Assembly (NCBI GenBank): GCA_002389905.1
Contig: DGRE01000023.1
Span: 1-49,769 of the forward strand
Length of the DNA stretch: 49,769 bases
Source of the DNA: Hungatella sp. UBA4396
GTDB lineage: Bacteria > Bacillota > Clostridia > Lachnospirales > Lachnospiraceae
Direction: 5' to 3'
Shown: one piece after another, positions 34,651-43,586 of the stretch
Numbering within the stretch: the first letter of the stretch is position 1
How the letters are laid out: each line of letters opens with the position of its first letter
Notes under the pieces: generated by a model
The model's database searches: none
Seen by the model: only the letters and a program-made list of their open reading frames with translations
Told to the model about the DNA's origin: nothing
Translations under genes and position numbers: made by a program

Positions 34651-37600
34651 ATGGAACAGAAAACCGCAAAACTGGAATGGCTGGAAGATCCCCGGGTCTT
34701 TGCAGTAAACCGCCTGCTGGCCCATTCCGACCACTGTTATTATGAAACAGAAGCAGAAGCTTTAAAGGGAATCATGGGACTGCGCCAGTCCTTAAACGGA
34801 ACCTGGAACTTTTCCTATGCAGAAAATCCCGCGGAGCGGAAGGAATATTTCTATGAAAAAGATTTTACCCCGGATGGATTTGGCACCATAGAGGTTCCCG
34901 GGCATATAGAGCTTCAGGGCTACGGCAAATGCCAGTACATCAACACCATGTATCCCTGGGACGGTCTGTCTGATATCAGGCCCCCTCACATAGACTGGCA
35001 GAACAATCCGGTGGGAAGCTATATCAGGGAGTTTGAAGTGGCAGAGCCGCTGAAAGGAAAACGGCTGTTTTTGTCCTTTCAGGGAGTGGAAACGGCCTTT
35101 TATGTCTGGCTTAACGGAACCTTTATAGGATATTCTGAGGATTCCTTCACGCCCTCTGAATTTGAGATTACGGCTGCTGTTTTGCCGGGAACCAACCGCC
35201 TTGCAGTGGAGGTTTATAAAAGAAGCAGCGCAAGTTGGATCGAGGATCAGGACTTTTTCCGTTTTTCCGGGATTTTCCGTGATGTATATTTATATGCAAT
35301 TCCGGAGTGCCATGTGGAAGATTTGTTCATCCACGGAGATGTGTCTGAAGATTACCGGGATGGCCTGTTCCGGGCTATTCTGTCCCTTTCCGGGGAAACA
35401 AAGGGGAGCATTTGTGCTGTCTTAAAGGATGGAGCCGGAGAAATTTCCGCCTCATGGGACTCTGTTCCTGCAAATAAGGAAGTGGAATTTTCTTGCCGCA
35501 TTTCTGATGCCCGTTTATGGAGCGGGGAAGATCCTTACCGGTATGAATTTACCGTCACCTTATATGATGAACAGGGAAATGTAAAAGAAATTGTTCCCCA
35601 GAAAATGGGCTTTCGCCGTTTTGAACTGAAAGACGGCCTGATGTGCTTAAACGGAAAGAGAGTGGTGTTCCGGGGAATCAACCGGCATGAATTCAATGTG
35701 AGAAGGGGCCGTTCCATTACAAAAGAGGATATGATATGGGACATCCAGTTTATGAAGCGCCACAACATCAATGCGGTCAGAACCTGTCATTATCCCGATC
35801 AGAGCTTATGGTATGAGCTTTGCGATGAATATGGAATTTACCTCATAGATGAGGCGAATTTAGAAAGCCATGGTTCCTGGCAGAAGATGGGGGCCTGTGA
35901 ACCTTCCTGGAACGTGCCGGGAAGCCTGCCTCAGTGGAAGGACTGCGTGGTGGACCGGGCTAAGTCCATGGTGGAACGTGATAAGAACCATCCCAGCATC
36001 CTGATCTGGTCCTGCGGAAACGAATCTTATGCAGGAGAGGATATTTTGGCGATGTCGGAATTTTTTAAAGAACGGGATCCTTCCAGACTGGTTCATTATG
36101 AAGGCGTGTTCTGGAACCGGGAATTTGACCAGATCAGCGACATGGAAAGCCGGATGTATGCCAAGCCCGCCGAGGTGGAGGAATATTTGAGAAATAACCC
36201 TGGAAAGCCTTATATCCTATGTGAATACATGCACGCCATGGGAAATTCCCTTGGAGGGATGAAAAAGTATACAGATCTGGAGGACCGGTACCAGATGTAC
36301 CAGGGCGGATTTATCTGGGATTATATTGACCAGTCTTTGATGAAAAAGGATGCTTACGGCCAGGAATATATGACCTATGGCGGAGATTTCGGCGACAGGC
36401 CCACGGATTACAGCTTCTGCGGAAACGGGATTGTCTATGCAGACAGAACCATTTCTCCCAAAGTTCAGGAGGTCAAATATCTGTATCAGGATATCCGTCT
36501 GACTCCTGATTGGGGAGGGGTATCTATAGAGAACAGAAGATTATTTACCGGTACCTCGGATTTGGAATTCGTCTATTCCGTTTTAAAGGATGGGGAGCCG
36601 GTTTATCAAAAGAGGTTTTATACCTTGATAGAGCCTCTGGAAACAGGGTATGAGGCCCTTTCCATTCCTGATTTTACAGAGCCGGGAGAATATGTCCTCC
36701 AAGTTTCGGCCCTTCTTAAAAATGATACCTTGTGGGCGGAGACCGGTTATGAGGCGGCTTTTGGTGAAGTGGTCAAGTCAGTGAAAGGACAGCCGGAACA
36801 ATGCTGTGCAAAGCCTTTGACCATCGTTTACGGTGACGTGAACATCGGAGTTATGGGAGATGGCTTCCGGGTACTGTTTTCCAGGCAGGAGGGGAGTATG
36901 GTTTCTCTCGTCTATGACGGAAAAGAGTGGCTGGGAAGGCCCCTGATGCCGGTGTACTGGAGGGCCACAACGGATAATGACAAGGGAAATAAATTTTCAG
37001 TGAAAAGCGCCCCTTGGTATGGGGCAGGCAGGTTCCCTTATTACAGCAATGAAAATTGTGAGGTGGAAGAGAAAGAGGGACGGATAAAGGTGACCTATAC
37101 CTATGAGCTTTCTACTGTTCCCAAAGCAGTAACAGTGGTTTCCTATGAAGTGTATGGAAGTGGTGCCATTCAGGTGAGAGCCCTGTTTAAAGGGCGGCAG
37201 GGGCTGCCGGAGCTTCCGGCCTTTGGCATGAGGCTTATCACACCGGAAGCAGCCAAAAAGTTCACCTGGTATGGGCGCGGACCAGAGGAAAATTACTGTG
37301 ACAGGAAGGAAGGCGCCAGGCTGGGGATTTATGAGGATACCCCTGATAACAACTTATCCCGCTATTTAGTGCCTCAGGAGTGCGGCAACAGAACAGGGGT
37401 CCGCTGGCTTAAGGTGTCAGATATGAAAGGCCATTCCATTGGCTTTCGTGCTTCCTCCCAGCCCTTTGATTCTTCTGTTCTTCCCTATAGGGCGGAGGAA
37501 TTGGAGCCGGCCACACACCGGGAAGAGCTTCCTGCTCCCAGATATACAGTGGTGAATATTTTAGGTGCCATGAGAGGCGTAGGCGGAGATGACAGCTGGG

Positions 37601-37677
37601 GAGCACCGGTTTATCCGGAGTACTGTATAAGCGGGGAAAAAGAGATCATAACGGAATTTATGATTGAAAGAATGTGA
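34651..37677 (+). CDS. GH2 beta-galactosidase (LacZ type)
   Basis: Large cytoplasmic beta-galactosidase, 1008 aa, close to E. coli LacZ in size and domain order: sugar-binding domain, Ig-like domain, TIM barrel, second Ig-like domain, and a C-terminal beta-galactosidase small-chain domain (FTWYGRGPEENYCDR). The acid/base Glu458 lies in WSCGNES and the nucleophile Glu525 in ILCEYMHAMGNS, matching LacZ Glu461 and Glu537. It is preceded by AAGGAGG and follows the second ABC permease pair, so it probably hydrolyses a beta-galactoside brought in by that importer. No signal peptide. Confidence 0.93.
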   Translation: MEQKTAKLEWLEDPRVFAVNRLLAHSDHCYYETEAEALKGIMGLRQSLNGTWNFSYAENPAERKEYFYEKDFTPDGFGTIEVPGHIELQGYGKCQYINTMYPWDGLSDIRPPHIDWQNNPVGSYIREFEVAEPLKGKRLFLSFQGVETAFYVWLNGTFIGYSEDSFTPSEFEITAAVLPGTNRLAVEVYKRSSASWIEDQDFFRFSGIFRDVYLYAIPECHVEDLFIHGDVSEDYRDGLFRAILSLSGETKGSICAVLKDGAGEISASWDSVPANKEVEFSCRISDARLWSGEDPYRYEFTVTLYDEQGNVKEIVPQKMGFRRFELKDGLMCLNGKRVVFRGINRHEFNVRRGRSITKEDMIWDIQFMKRHNINAVRTCHYPDQSLWYELCDEYGIYLIDEANLESHGSWQKMGACEPSWNVPGSLPQWKDCVVDRAKSMVERDKNHPSILIWSCGNESYAGEDILAMSEFFKERDPSRLVHYEGVFWNREFDQISDMESRMYAKPAEVEEYLRNNPGKPYILCEYMHAMGNSLGGMKKYTDLEDRYQMYQGGFIWDYIDQSLMKKDAYGQEYMTYGGDFGDRPTDYSFCGNGIVYADRTISPKVQEVKYLYQDIRLTPDWGGVSIENRRLFTGTSDLEFVYSVLKDGEPVYQKRFYTLIEPLETGYEALSIPDFTEPGEYVLQVSALLKNDTLWAETGYEAAFGEVVKSVKGQPEQCCAKPLTIVYGDVNIGVMGDGFRVLFSRQEGSMVSLVYDGKEWLGRPLMPVYWRATTDNDKGNKFSVKSAPWYGAGRFPYYSNENCEVEEKEGRIKVTYTYELSTVPKAVTVVSYEVYGSGAIQVRALFKGRQGLPELPAFGMRLITPEAAKKFTWYGRGPEENYCDRKEGARLGIYEDTPDNNLSRYLVPQECGNRTGVRWLKVSDMKGHSIGFRASSQPFDSSVLPYRAEELEPATHREELPAPRYTVVNILGAMRGVGGDDSWGAPVYPEYCISGEKEIITEFMIERM

Positions 37678-37708
37678 TAAAGCCTGACAGAAGTCAATAA
37701 CATTTGAC

Positions 37709-37736
37709 TTGACGCAGCCTTCATAAATTTTAGAAT
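37709..37736 (+). promoter_or_regulatory. Promoter of the microprotein gene
   Basis: TTGACG (37709-37714), 16-bp spacer, TAGAAT (37731-37736), upstream of two closely spaced ribosome binding sites at 37756-37760 and 37785-37791. Confidence 0.6.
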
Positions 37737-37769
37737 AGATGAATAAAATCTCCTTGGAGGCCATTTCTT

Positions 37770-37811
37770 ATGAATGAGATGTTTAAGGAGGTTTGCTATG
37801 AAAACAAATGA
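37770..37811 (+). CDS. Short upstream ORF overlapping the microprotein start
   Basis: A 13-codon frame (MNEMFKEVCYENK) with TTGGAGG ten bases upstream. Its end overlaps the first codons of the 36-aa ORF by 14 bp in another frame, and its coding sequence contains the ribosome binding site of that ORF. This arrangement could regulate translation. It may also be incidental. Confidence 0.35.
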   Translation: MNEMFKEVCYENK

Positions 37812-37908
37812 AATTGAAGTACGGGCTGGCTTTGAACATATGGGTTTTGCCCCTGTTTCAAAGCCTGAAAGATGGCTGGAAATAAGGAAAGAGCGGCTCA
37901 AGCGCTAA
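37798..37908 (+). CDS. 36-aa basic microprotein of unknown function
   Basis: A short ORF with an excellent ribosome binding site (AAGGAGG, six bases before ATG) and its own promoter. The product starts MKTNEIEVRAGFEHMGF and ends in a basic helix (KPERWLEIRKERLKR). It has no membrane segment or cysteine. I do not recognise a family. Supporting features are the promoter, the ribosome binding site and a plausible amphipathic C-terminal helix. Confidence 0.55.
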   Translation: MKTNEIEVRAGFEHMGFAPVSKPERWLEIRKERLKR

Positions 37909-37969
37909 GGGCCATTCAATCGATAATAATTACAATTATGTCAAAACAGTGGTATAAAGTTGGAATATA

Positions 37970-37998
37970 TTGTAAAATAACAGAATTTATGGTATACT
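37970..37998 (+). promoter_or_regulatory. Promoter of the desulfoferrodoxin gene
   Basis: TTGTAA (37970-37975), exactly 17 bp, TATACT (37993-37998). Upstream at 37927-37938 is a small inverted repeat TAATT-AC-AATTA, loosely like an AT-rich PerR/Fur-type operator. The operator idea is weak. Confidence 0.6.
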
Positions 37999-38044
37999 TG
38001 ACTCGTAATTAATCTGGGGTCAGAAAGAAATAGGAGGTATTCAC

Positions 38045-38419
38045 ATGAAGTTTTTAAAATGTAATCATTGCGGAAACATTGTAGCAGTTGTGGAAGAAAA
38101 AGGCGGCGTAATTACTTGCTGCGGAGAGCCAATGGGAGAAATGATAGCCAATACAACTGATGGGGCAACAGAAAAACACGTTCCTGTTATTGAAATCGAT
38201 GGACAGAATGTGAAAGTTACCGTAGGTTCTGTAGAGCATCCGATGATTCCTGAGCACTTCATTGGCTGGATCGCATTAGAGACTAAGCAGGGCAATCAGA
38301 GAAAGGTACTGGACCCGGGAGATAAGCCGGCTGCTGAATTTGTTCTTTGCGAAGATGATGAAGTTCTTGCTGCATACGAATACTGCAATCTTCACGGATT
38401 ATGGAAGGCAGAGAAATAA
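38045..38419 (+). CDS. dfx: Desulfoferrodoxin (superoxide reductase)
   Basis: A 124-aa non-heme iron protein that reduces superoxide to hydrogen peroxide without making oxygen, a classic defence in anaerobes. The N-terminal rubredoxin-like centre has CNHC (6-9) and the adjacent CC pair (about 26-27). The catalytic centre has EKHVPVIE, EHPMIPEHFIGWI and the C-terminal CNLHGLW, which supply the histidines and cysteine. AGGAGG precedes the ATG. Monocistronic with its own promoter and terminator. Confidence 0.95.
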   Translation: MKFLKCNHCGNIVAVVEEKGGVITCCGEPMGEMIANTTDGATEKHVPVIEIDGQNVKVTVGSVEHPMIPEHFIGWIALETKQGNQRKVLDPGDKPAAEFVLCEDDEVLAAYEYCNLHGLWKAEK

Positions 38420-38434
38420 AGAAAAGAAGAGTGG

Positions 38435-38468
38435 AAAGCTCACAGGCCGTAAGGTTTGTGAGCTTTTT
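38435..38468 (+). terminator. Terminator of the desulfoferrodoxin gene
   Basis: AAAGCTCACA (38435-38444) pairs with TGTGAGCTTT (38457-38466), with a nested GGCC/GGTT stem around GTAA, followed by TT. Confidence 0.85.
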
Positions 38469-38554
38469 AAAGCCATTTCCTGTTCTTGACTTCTGCCGGA
38501 ATTTGTTCTAGTATTAAACAGAAATGCAACCTTAAGACAGGAGAATATTGTAAG

Positions 38555-39712
38555 ATGAACAAAAAAGAAGCCAATGAAATAAAGAAACTTTTTACTCCGA
38601 CGGGATGTGCCATAACCCGGATCTGCGGCTGTTATGTGGATGCGGAAAAGAATAAGAGAACAGAGCTGAAAGAAGCGTTTTTATCTCTTCCGGAGGATGA
38701 GGCATTTAAATATTTTACCATTTTCAGAAACGGGCTGTCAGGAACCATTGGAAAAAACCTGATTGATATGGAATTTCCATTACATACAGAGGCAGAAGGA
38801 GGAACCCAGGAGTTTCTTTTAAAGCTTCGGGACAGTCAGTTAAAGGACGACGCCCTGATTGAAGAGTTTTATGACAAGGTGATTGCCGGCTATGATTACG
38901 GTGAAAATTATTATATTATCCTGAACCATTGTGCCTATGACATTCCTGCCAAATCCACCGATGGAATTGAAATGTTTGATGCTTCTGATTTTGTCTATGA
39001 ATTCATCCAGTGCATCATTTGCCCTGTCAAGCTGTCAAAGGCCGGTCTTTGCTATAATTCAGAGACGAATACCATTGAGAACCGCAGCAGGGACTGGCTG
39101 GTGGAAGCCCCGGACACCGGATTTCTGTTCCCGGCCTTTACGGACCGGAACACAGACATCCACAGCCTTTTGTTCTATTCCAAAAACCCGGAACAAATGC
39201 CGGAGCGTCTGATCGATGAACTGCTGGGCTGTATTATCCCTATGTCCGCTAAAAGCCAGAAGGAGATATTTCAGGCCATTGTGGAAGAAACCCTGGGTGA
39301 AAACTGCGACTTTGAAACAGTCAAAAACCTTCATGAAAATTTAAATGAGATTCTGGAAGAAACAAAGGATGAACCGGCCCCCTTTACCCTGGACCAGTAT
39401 CAGATGAAAAGGCTTCTGGAAAACAATGGAGCCAGCCAGGAAAAGCTGGAGGAATTTGACCAGCGTTTTGGAGATGGGGAAGAAAGGCAAAAGACCGCTT
39501 TTATCGCTTCCAATGTAGTCAATACCAAAAGCTTTGAGATTAAGACTCCGGATGTGAGCATAAAGGTGTCACCGGATAAGACTCATCTGGTGGAAAACCG
39601 GATGATTGACGGACGTCCATGTATTGTAATCGGCATCAGTGAACATGTGGAAATTAATGGCATCACCGTAAGGCCCATTGGTGCGGAAAAAACGATGGAG
39701 ATAGAAGAGTAA
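38555..39712 (+). CDS. DUF4317 domain-containing protein
   Basis: A 385-aa cytoplasmic protein matching the DUF4317 family common in Clostridia (start MNKKEANEIKKLFTPTGCAI, then ICGCYVDAEKNK and FRNGLSGTIGKNL). No catalytic motif is recognisable and no function is established to my knowledge. The frame is open from 38486, but the ATG at 38555 gives the family N-terminus and has AGGAG about eleven bases upstream. It is followed 47 bp later by the FokI-like gene with no terminator between them, so the two may share a transcript. Confidence 0.85.
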   Translation: MNKKEANEIKKLFTPTGCAITRICGCYVDAEKNKRTELKEAFLSLPEDEAFKYFTIFRNGLSGTIGKNLIDMEFPLHTEAEGGTQEFLLKLRDSQLKDDALIEEFYDKVIAGYDYGENYYIILNHCAYDIPAKSTDGIEMFDASDFVYEFIQCIICPVKLSKAGLCYNSETNTIENRSRDWLVEAPDTGFLFPAFTDRNTDIHSLLFYSKNPEQMPERLIDELLGCIIPMSAKSQKEIFQAIVEETLGENCDFETVKNLHENLNEILEETKDEPAPFTLDQYQMKRLLENNGASQEKLEEFDQRFGDGEERQKTAFIASNVVNTKSFEIKTPDVSIKVSPDKTHLVENRMIDGRPCIVIGISEHVEINGITVRPIGAEKTMEIEE

Positions 39713-39759
39713 AAAACTGGGGATTTTAAGATACAGGCTTGAACAGAAAGGAAATGACA

Positions 39760-41493
39760 GTGGCAGACAGAACATTTGGCTGGATACAGGAGGCCTATAC
39801 TCTGGGAAATTTAAAAAATGTGGTATCCGTATTCGTACCGGATTCAGAAATCAACCGGGCTCTGCGTCTGGATAAAATCCCCAGGCTCATATCGGATAAG
39901 GATGGGAGAGAAGAATTTATACGGGAATTAAGCAGTACGGAAATTGTCATTCCATATATCCATCTGAAGGGAAAGGGGAGGCCAGCAGGCCATACCAGAA
40001 GCAGTGCCCCCTGTTCCGGGATTATTCAGGCGGTTCTGCCGGGGCAGAGGAAGGAATACCAGAGCGACTGGCCTGCCGACTCTTTTTTAAGGTGGGCGGT
40101 CAGCATCGGTTTTCTGGATTATGACCGGGATAAGGATGTATGTTTCCTGTCTCCCTTAGGCTTTCAGTACGCCCAGGCATCACCGGAAAGCGAGGAGGAG
40201 AAGGAAGTATTAAAAACTGCCCTTCTTTCCTATCCGCCCGTGTGCAGAGTGCTGTCTCTTTTAGGCGAAGAAGGCCACCTGACCAAGTTTGAAATCGGAG
40301 CCAGGCTTGGATTCATTGGAGAGGCGGGCTTTACCTCCATTCCCCAGCCCATGATTCTTCAGGGGTTAGAGGAAGCAAGAACCAGGGAAGAGAAGGCCAA
40401 GCTTCTCCAGGATACGGAAGGAACCAGCGACAAATACGTCCGCACCATATGCAGCTGGCTCATACAGATGGGCTGGGTCAATAAGGTGGAAAAAGAAGTA
40501 ACAGCCCGCGTTGGAAGCAGGACTTATACCGGAATTATCCCTCAGTCCTATCAGCTGACCTTAAAAGGAAGGACCATTTTAAAGCATGTCAGGGGAATTT
40601 CAAGGTTTCCCAAGCTTCCCAAACGGGTTATGTGGGATATGCTGGCCACCAAGGCCGGAGACCGGGATTACCTGCGCAGCCGGAGAGCCCGCATTCTAAA
40701 ATATCTGGAAGGAACCTGCCGTTCTGTGGAGAAGGTGAAGGCATATTTAAACGAGTCGGGGATGGAGGAAGAGGCGGAAACCATTCTCGATGACATCCGA
40801 AGCTTTGAACATATTGGCCTTAACGTGAAAAAGAGCGGGGATACTTACGGAATTATGGATGAAATAACAGGACTTGAGCTGCCTTGTACAGACAAGGGAT
40901 CAATTCCCGTAAAATCAGAGGTATCCATATGCAAGGATTACTTAAGAACTCATCTGACCCACGTAGATCATAAATATCTGGTGCTTCTGGACTTAGGCTA
41001 TGACGGCAATTCAGACCGGGACTACGAAATACAGACAGCCCAGCTTTTAACGGCAGAGCTGGATTTTCAGGGAGCCAGGCTGGGGGATACCAGGAAGCCG
41101 GATGTCTGTGTCTATTATGGAAAAGACGGGTTGATTATTGACAATAAGGCTTATGGAAAGGGATATTCCCTTCCCATCAAGCAGGCCGATGAGATGTACC
41201 GCTACATAGAAGAAAACAAAGAACGCAATGAAATGCTCAATCCGAACAAGTGGTGGGAGATTTTTGAGGAGTCAGTGACCCGTTATCACTTTGCCTTTAT
41301 CTCCGGCGCATTTACAGGAGGATTTAAGGACAGACTGAACAATATTTCCATGCGTTCCGGAATCTGTGGAGCAGTCATCAATTCCATGAACCTTCTTTTA
41401 ATGGCAGAGGAGCTGAAATCCGGGCGTTTGGACTATGAAGAATGCTTTGCCCTGTTTGACTGCAATGACGAAATTACATTTGACAGTCCATAA
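39760..41493 (+). CDS. FokI-like type IIS restriction endonuclease
   Basis: A 577-aa protein that aligns with FokI along its whole length by my recall. N-terminal DNA-recognition part: RTFGWIQEAYTLGNLKNVV, SSAPCSGIIQAVL, FLRWAVSIGFLDY, HLTKFEIGARLGF, VPKRV-like LPKRVMWDMLATK. C-terminal cleavage domain: GDTRKPDVCVYY, LIIDNKAYGKGYSLP, KQADEMYRYIEEN, NPNKWWEIF, ISGAFTGGFKDRL. The PD-(D/E)xK residues Asp448, Asp461 and Lys463 correspond to FokI Asp450, Asp467 and Lys469, and the dimer-interface Asp and Arg of ADEMxR are kept. The start is taken as GTG with AAAGGA seven bases upstream; ATG 39754 and TTG 39739 are alternatives. No DNA methyltransferase is within the window. Confidence 0.93.
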   Translation: MADRTFGWIQEAYTLGNLKNVVSVFVPDSEINRALRLDKIPRLISDKDGREEFIRELSSTEIVIPYIHLKGKGRPAGHTRSSAPCSGIIQAVLPGQRKEYQSDWPADSFLRWAVSIGFLDYDRDKDVCFLSPLGFQYAQASPESEEEKEVLKTALLSYPPVCRVLSLLGEEGHLTKFEIGARLGFIGEAGFTSIPQPMILQGLEEARTREEKAKLLQDTEGTSDKYVRTICSWLIQMGWVNKVEKEVTARVGSRTYTGIIPQSYQLTLKGRTILKHVRGISRFPKLPKRVMWDMLATKAGDRDYLRSRRARILKYLEGTCRSVEKVKAYLNESGMEEEAETILDDIRSFEHIGLNVKKSGDTYGIMDEITGLELPCTDKGSIPVKSEVSICKDYLRTHLTHVDHKYLVLLDLGYDGNSDRDYEIQTAQLLTAELDFQGARLGDTRKPDVCVYYGKDGLIIDNKAYGKGYSLPIKQADEMYRYIEENKERNEMLNPNKWWEIFEESVTRYHFAFISGAFTGGFKDRLNNISMRSGICGAVINSMNLLLMAEELKSGRLDYEECFALFDCNDEITFDSP

Positions 41494-41494
41494 A

Positions 41495-41534
41495 AAAATG
41501 AGATAAACCCAAAATCCAGGGCTTATCTCATTTT
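41495..41534. terminator. Bidirectional terminator between convergent genes
   Basis: AAAATGAGATAA (41495-41506) pairs with TTATCTCATTTT (41523-41534), with an inner CCC/GGG. T-runs on both strands serve the endonuclease and the deacetylase genes. Confidence 0.85.
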
Positions 41535-41538
41535 CATT

Positions 41539-42399
41539 TTACTGGGAAGTGACCAGATTATCTAAGGATTTAAACTGATATCCCATTTCTTCCCATTTAG
41601 TCAGGAGCTCATCAAGCACTTGGGCATTGGTGCTGGAGGTGCTGTGAAGGAGCACAATGGCTCCGGGATGGATTCTTCCGATCAGCTTTTTAAAGGCATC
41701 CTCCTTTGACGGCTGTTTATCCACGTACCAGTCTACATAAGCAAGGCTCCAGAAAAAGGTTTTATATCCCATATCCTTTGCCATCTGCAAATTGGTTTCA
41801 CTGTATTTTCCCTGAGGAGGGCGGTAGTATTTCTTCATTGGCTGTCCTGTGGTCTGTTCAAACAGGCTTTCCAAATCCTTCAATTCCTTTTCAAAGGTTT
41901 CCTTTGAAGAAATCTTGGACATATCCGGGTGATGGAAGGTGTGGTTGCCTACGATGTGGCCCTCGTCAACCATCCGCTTGATCAGTTCCGGGGAGGTTTC
42001 TATGTAATTTCCTACCACGAAAAAGGCTGCGGTGGCATTGTGCTTTTTCAGTGCATCCAGAATGGGGGCAGTGTTTCCGTTTTCATATCCTGCATCAAAG
42101 GTCAGATAGAGAACTTTATCAGTCGTTTTTGCAGCATAGAAGGCATCGAACTGCCGTAAATAGTCCATGGTCGCATTTGCCACAGGCGGCTGTCCCTCCT
42201 GCTGGAAGCTCAATCCCCAGCTTCCCTCTGCAGCCGTTTCTACGGCCTTGTAATGTCCGGTTATCATAGCAGTGAGATGGCCGGCCAGAAAAGCGCAGAG
42301 AAAGAGAAGAAATACTTTAATCCCATATTTTCCTGTATCAGGGGAGACAGACAAGTTTCTGATCTTTTCTGCAAATTTGAATTTTTGCAAAAATTTCAT
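41539..42399 (-). CDS. PdaA-like polysaccharide deacetylase
   Basis: A 286-aa NodB-type deacetylase. An N-terminal membrane anchor (VFLLFLCAFLAGHLTAMI) is followed by the extracellular catalytic domain. Motifs: TFDAGYENGNT (metal-binding Asp and base), HTFHHPDMS (metal-binding His pair), YYRPPQGKYS, and IVLLHSTSS at the end. The FDAGYENG form is the one seen in PdaA, which removes the N-acetyl from muramic acid during muramic-lactam synthesis in spore cortex; a vegetative wall role is also possible. Monocistronic. Confidence 0.88.
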   Translation of the reverse strand: MKFLQKFKFAEKIRNLSVSPDTGKYGIKVFLLFLCAFLAGHLTAMITGHYKAVETAAEGSWGLSFQQEGQPPVANATMDYLRQFDAFYAAKTTDKVLYLTFDAGYENGNTAPILDALKKHNATAAFFVVGNYIETSPELIKRMVDEGHIVGNHTFHHPDMSKISSKETFEKELKDLESLFEQTTGQPMKKYYRPPQGKYSETNLQMAKDMGYKTFFWSLAYVDWYVDKQPSKEDAFKKLIGRIHPGAIVLLHSTSSTNAQVLDELLTKWEEMGYQFKSLDNLVTSQ

Positions 42400-42465
42400 A
42401 TTTTTGACTCCGTTATATCATTTGTTTCAACATATGAGTCTTGTGTCTGTCCCTATTCAAAAAGG

Positions 42466-43404
42466 TTATGATTCCCTGATGGTAGTTCCTGCCTGCCCTT
42501 CCAGACTGGCCTTTGCCTTTTCTAAAGAAGTAATAATAGCCTTCCGGTCTCTGCCATAGAGAAGAAAGTCTGCGGCTGCTTCAATTTTTGGAAGCATGGA
42601 GGCGAACTCAAACTGTCCGGCTTCTATATAGGCTTTGGCTTCCTCTAAATTCATAGAGCTGATAGCCTGTTCCGACTGTGTTCCAAAGTTTAAGGTGACA
42701 TTGTCAACGCTGGTGAGGATCATGAGAACATCAGCGTCAATTTCCTTCGCCAAAAGCCCGGCAGCCCGGTCCTTTTCAATAATTGCGCTGGCCCCCTTTA
42801 AATTATATCCCTGTTCCATAACGGGAATACCGCCCCCGCCGCAGGCAATGACGATCTGATCTGCATCCATAACCGCCTTTATCACATCAATTTCTACAAT
42901 AGCCACTGGTTTCGGAGAAGCCACCACCCGCTGAAACCCTTTCCCGGGGATTTCCTCCACATAATTTCCTTTTTCTTCCTCTGCCTTAGCATCCTCTGCC
43001 GACATGAGGCGGCCCACCGGTTTCATGGGAGTGTAGAAAGCCTCATCGTAAGGATTTACCATCATCTGAGTCAGAATCGTAGCTACCGGCTTATAAATTC
43101 CGCGTTTCATAAGCTCAGTGCGGATACCGTTTTGAAGGTCATAACCAATATAGCCCTGGCTCATAGCAGAGCAGACGGACATAGGAGCAGAAGTATAACC
43201 GTCATGAAGTTTTCCAAACTCATTCATAGCCGTATGAATCATGCCCACCTGAGGAGCATTACTATGAGTAATCGCCACTTGCCAGCCGGCTTCAATAAAA
43301 TCAGCAATCACCTTAGCCGTTTCAGCCACCCTTTTTTTCTGTTCCGGAAGATTAGTCCCCAAAGCCCGATGCCCCAACGCCAAAACAATCCGTCTCTTCG
43401 CCAT
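42466..43404 (-). CDS. arcC: Carbamate kinase, variant of the glycine-rich loops
   Basis: Amino-acid kinase-fold enzyme, 312 aa, matching carbamate kinase in length and order: ATILTQMMVNPYDEAF, PTKPVGR-like MKPVGRLMSAEDA, VVASPKPVAI, VIACGGGGIPV, EKDRAAGLLAKEIDAD, MILTSVDNV and SMLPKIEAA. Family role: ATP plus ammonia and CO2 from carbamoyl phosphate. Two usually strict sites differ: GGNA reads GHRA (11-14) and HGNGPQ reads HSNAPQ (47-52). These may mark a clostridial subfamily. The GTG at 43413 is in frame, but GAGAGGTGA precedes the ATG at 43404. No arcA/argF or ygeW-like partner adjoins it. Confidence 0.85.
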   Translation of the reverse strand: MAKRRIVLALGHRALGTNLPEQKKRVAETAKVIADFIEAGWQVAITHSNAPQVGMIHTAMNEFGKLHDGYTSAPMSVCSAMSQGYIGYDLQNGIRTELMKRGIYKPVATILTQMMVNPYDEAFYTPMKPVGRLMSAEDAKAEEEKGNYVEEIPGKGFQRVVASPKPVAIVEIDVIKAVMDADQIVIACGGGGIPVMEQGYNLKGASAIIEKDRAAGLLAKEIDADVLMILTSVDNVTLNFGTQSEQAISSMNLEEAKAYIEAGQFEFASMLPKIEAAADFLLYGRDRKAIITSLEKAKASLEGQAGTTIRES

Positions 43405-43586
43405 ATCAGTCACCTCTCGTATTCGTAGATTTGTGAGTAAAAGTATAAGAATATTATATAATTGAGAGGTAAAAATAGCAATAGGATTTGTGGGAGAGAA
43501 GAGATAAGAAAAAATTTAGGTGGATTTAAGGAAATTTAAGTAGATATCTGAGAGGGGGGAGGGTATAATGTTCATACAAGCAATGA

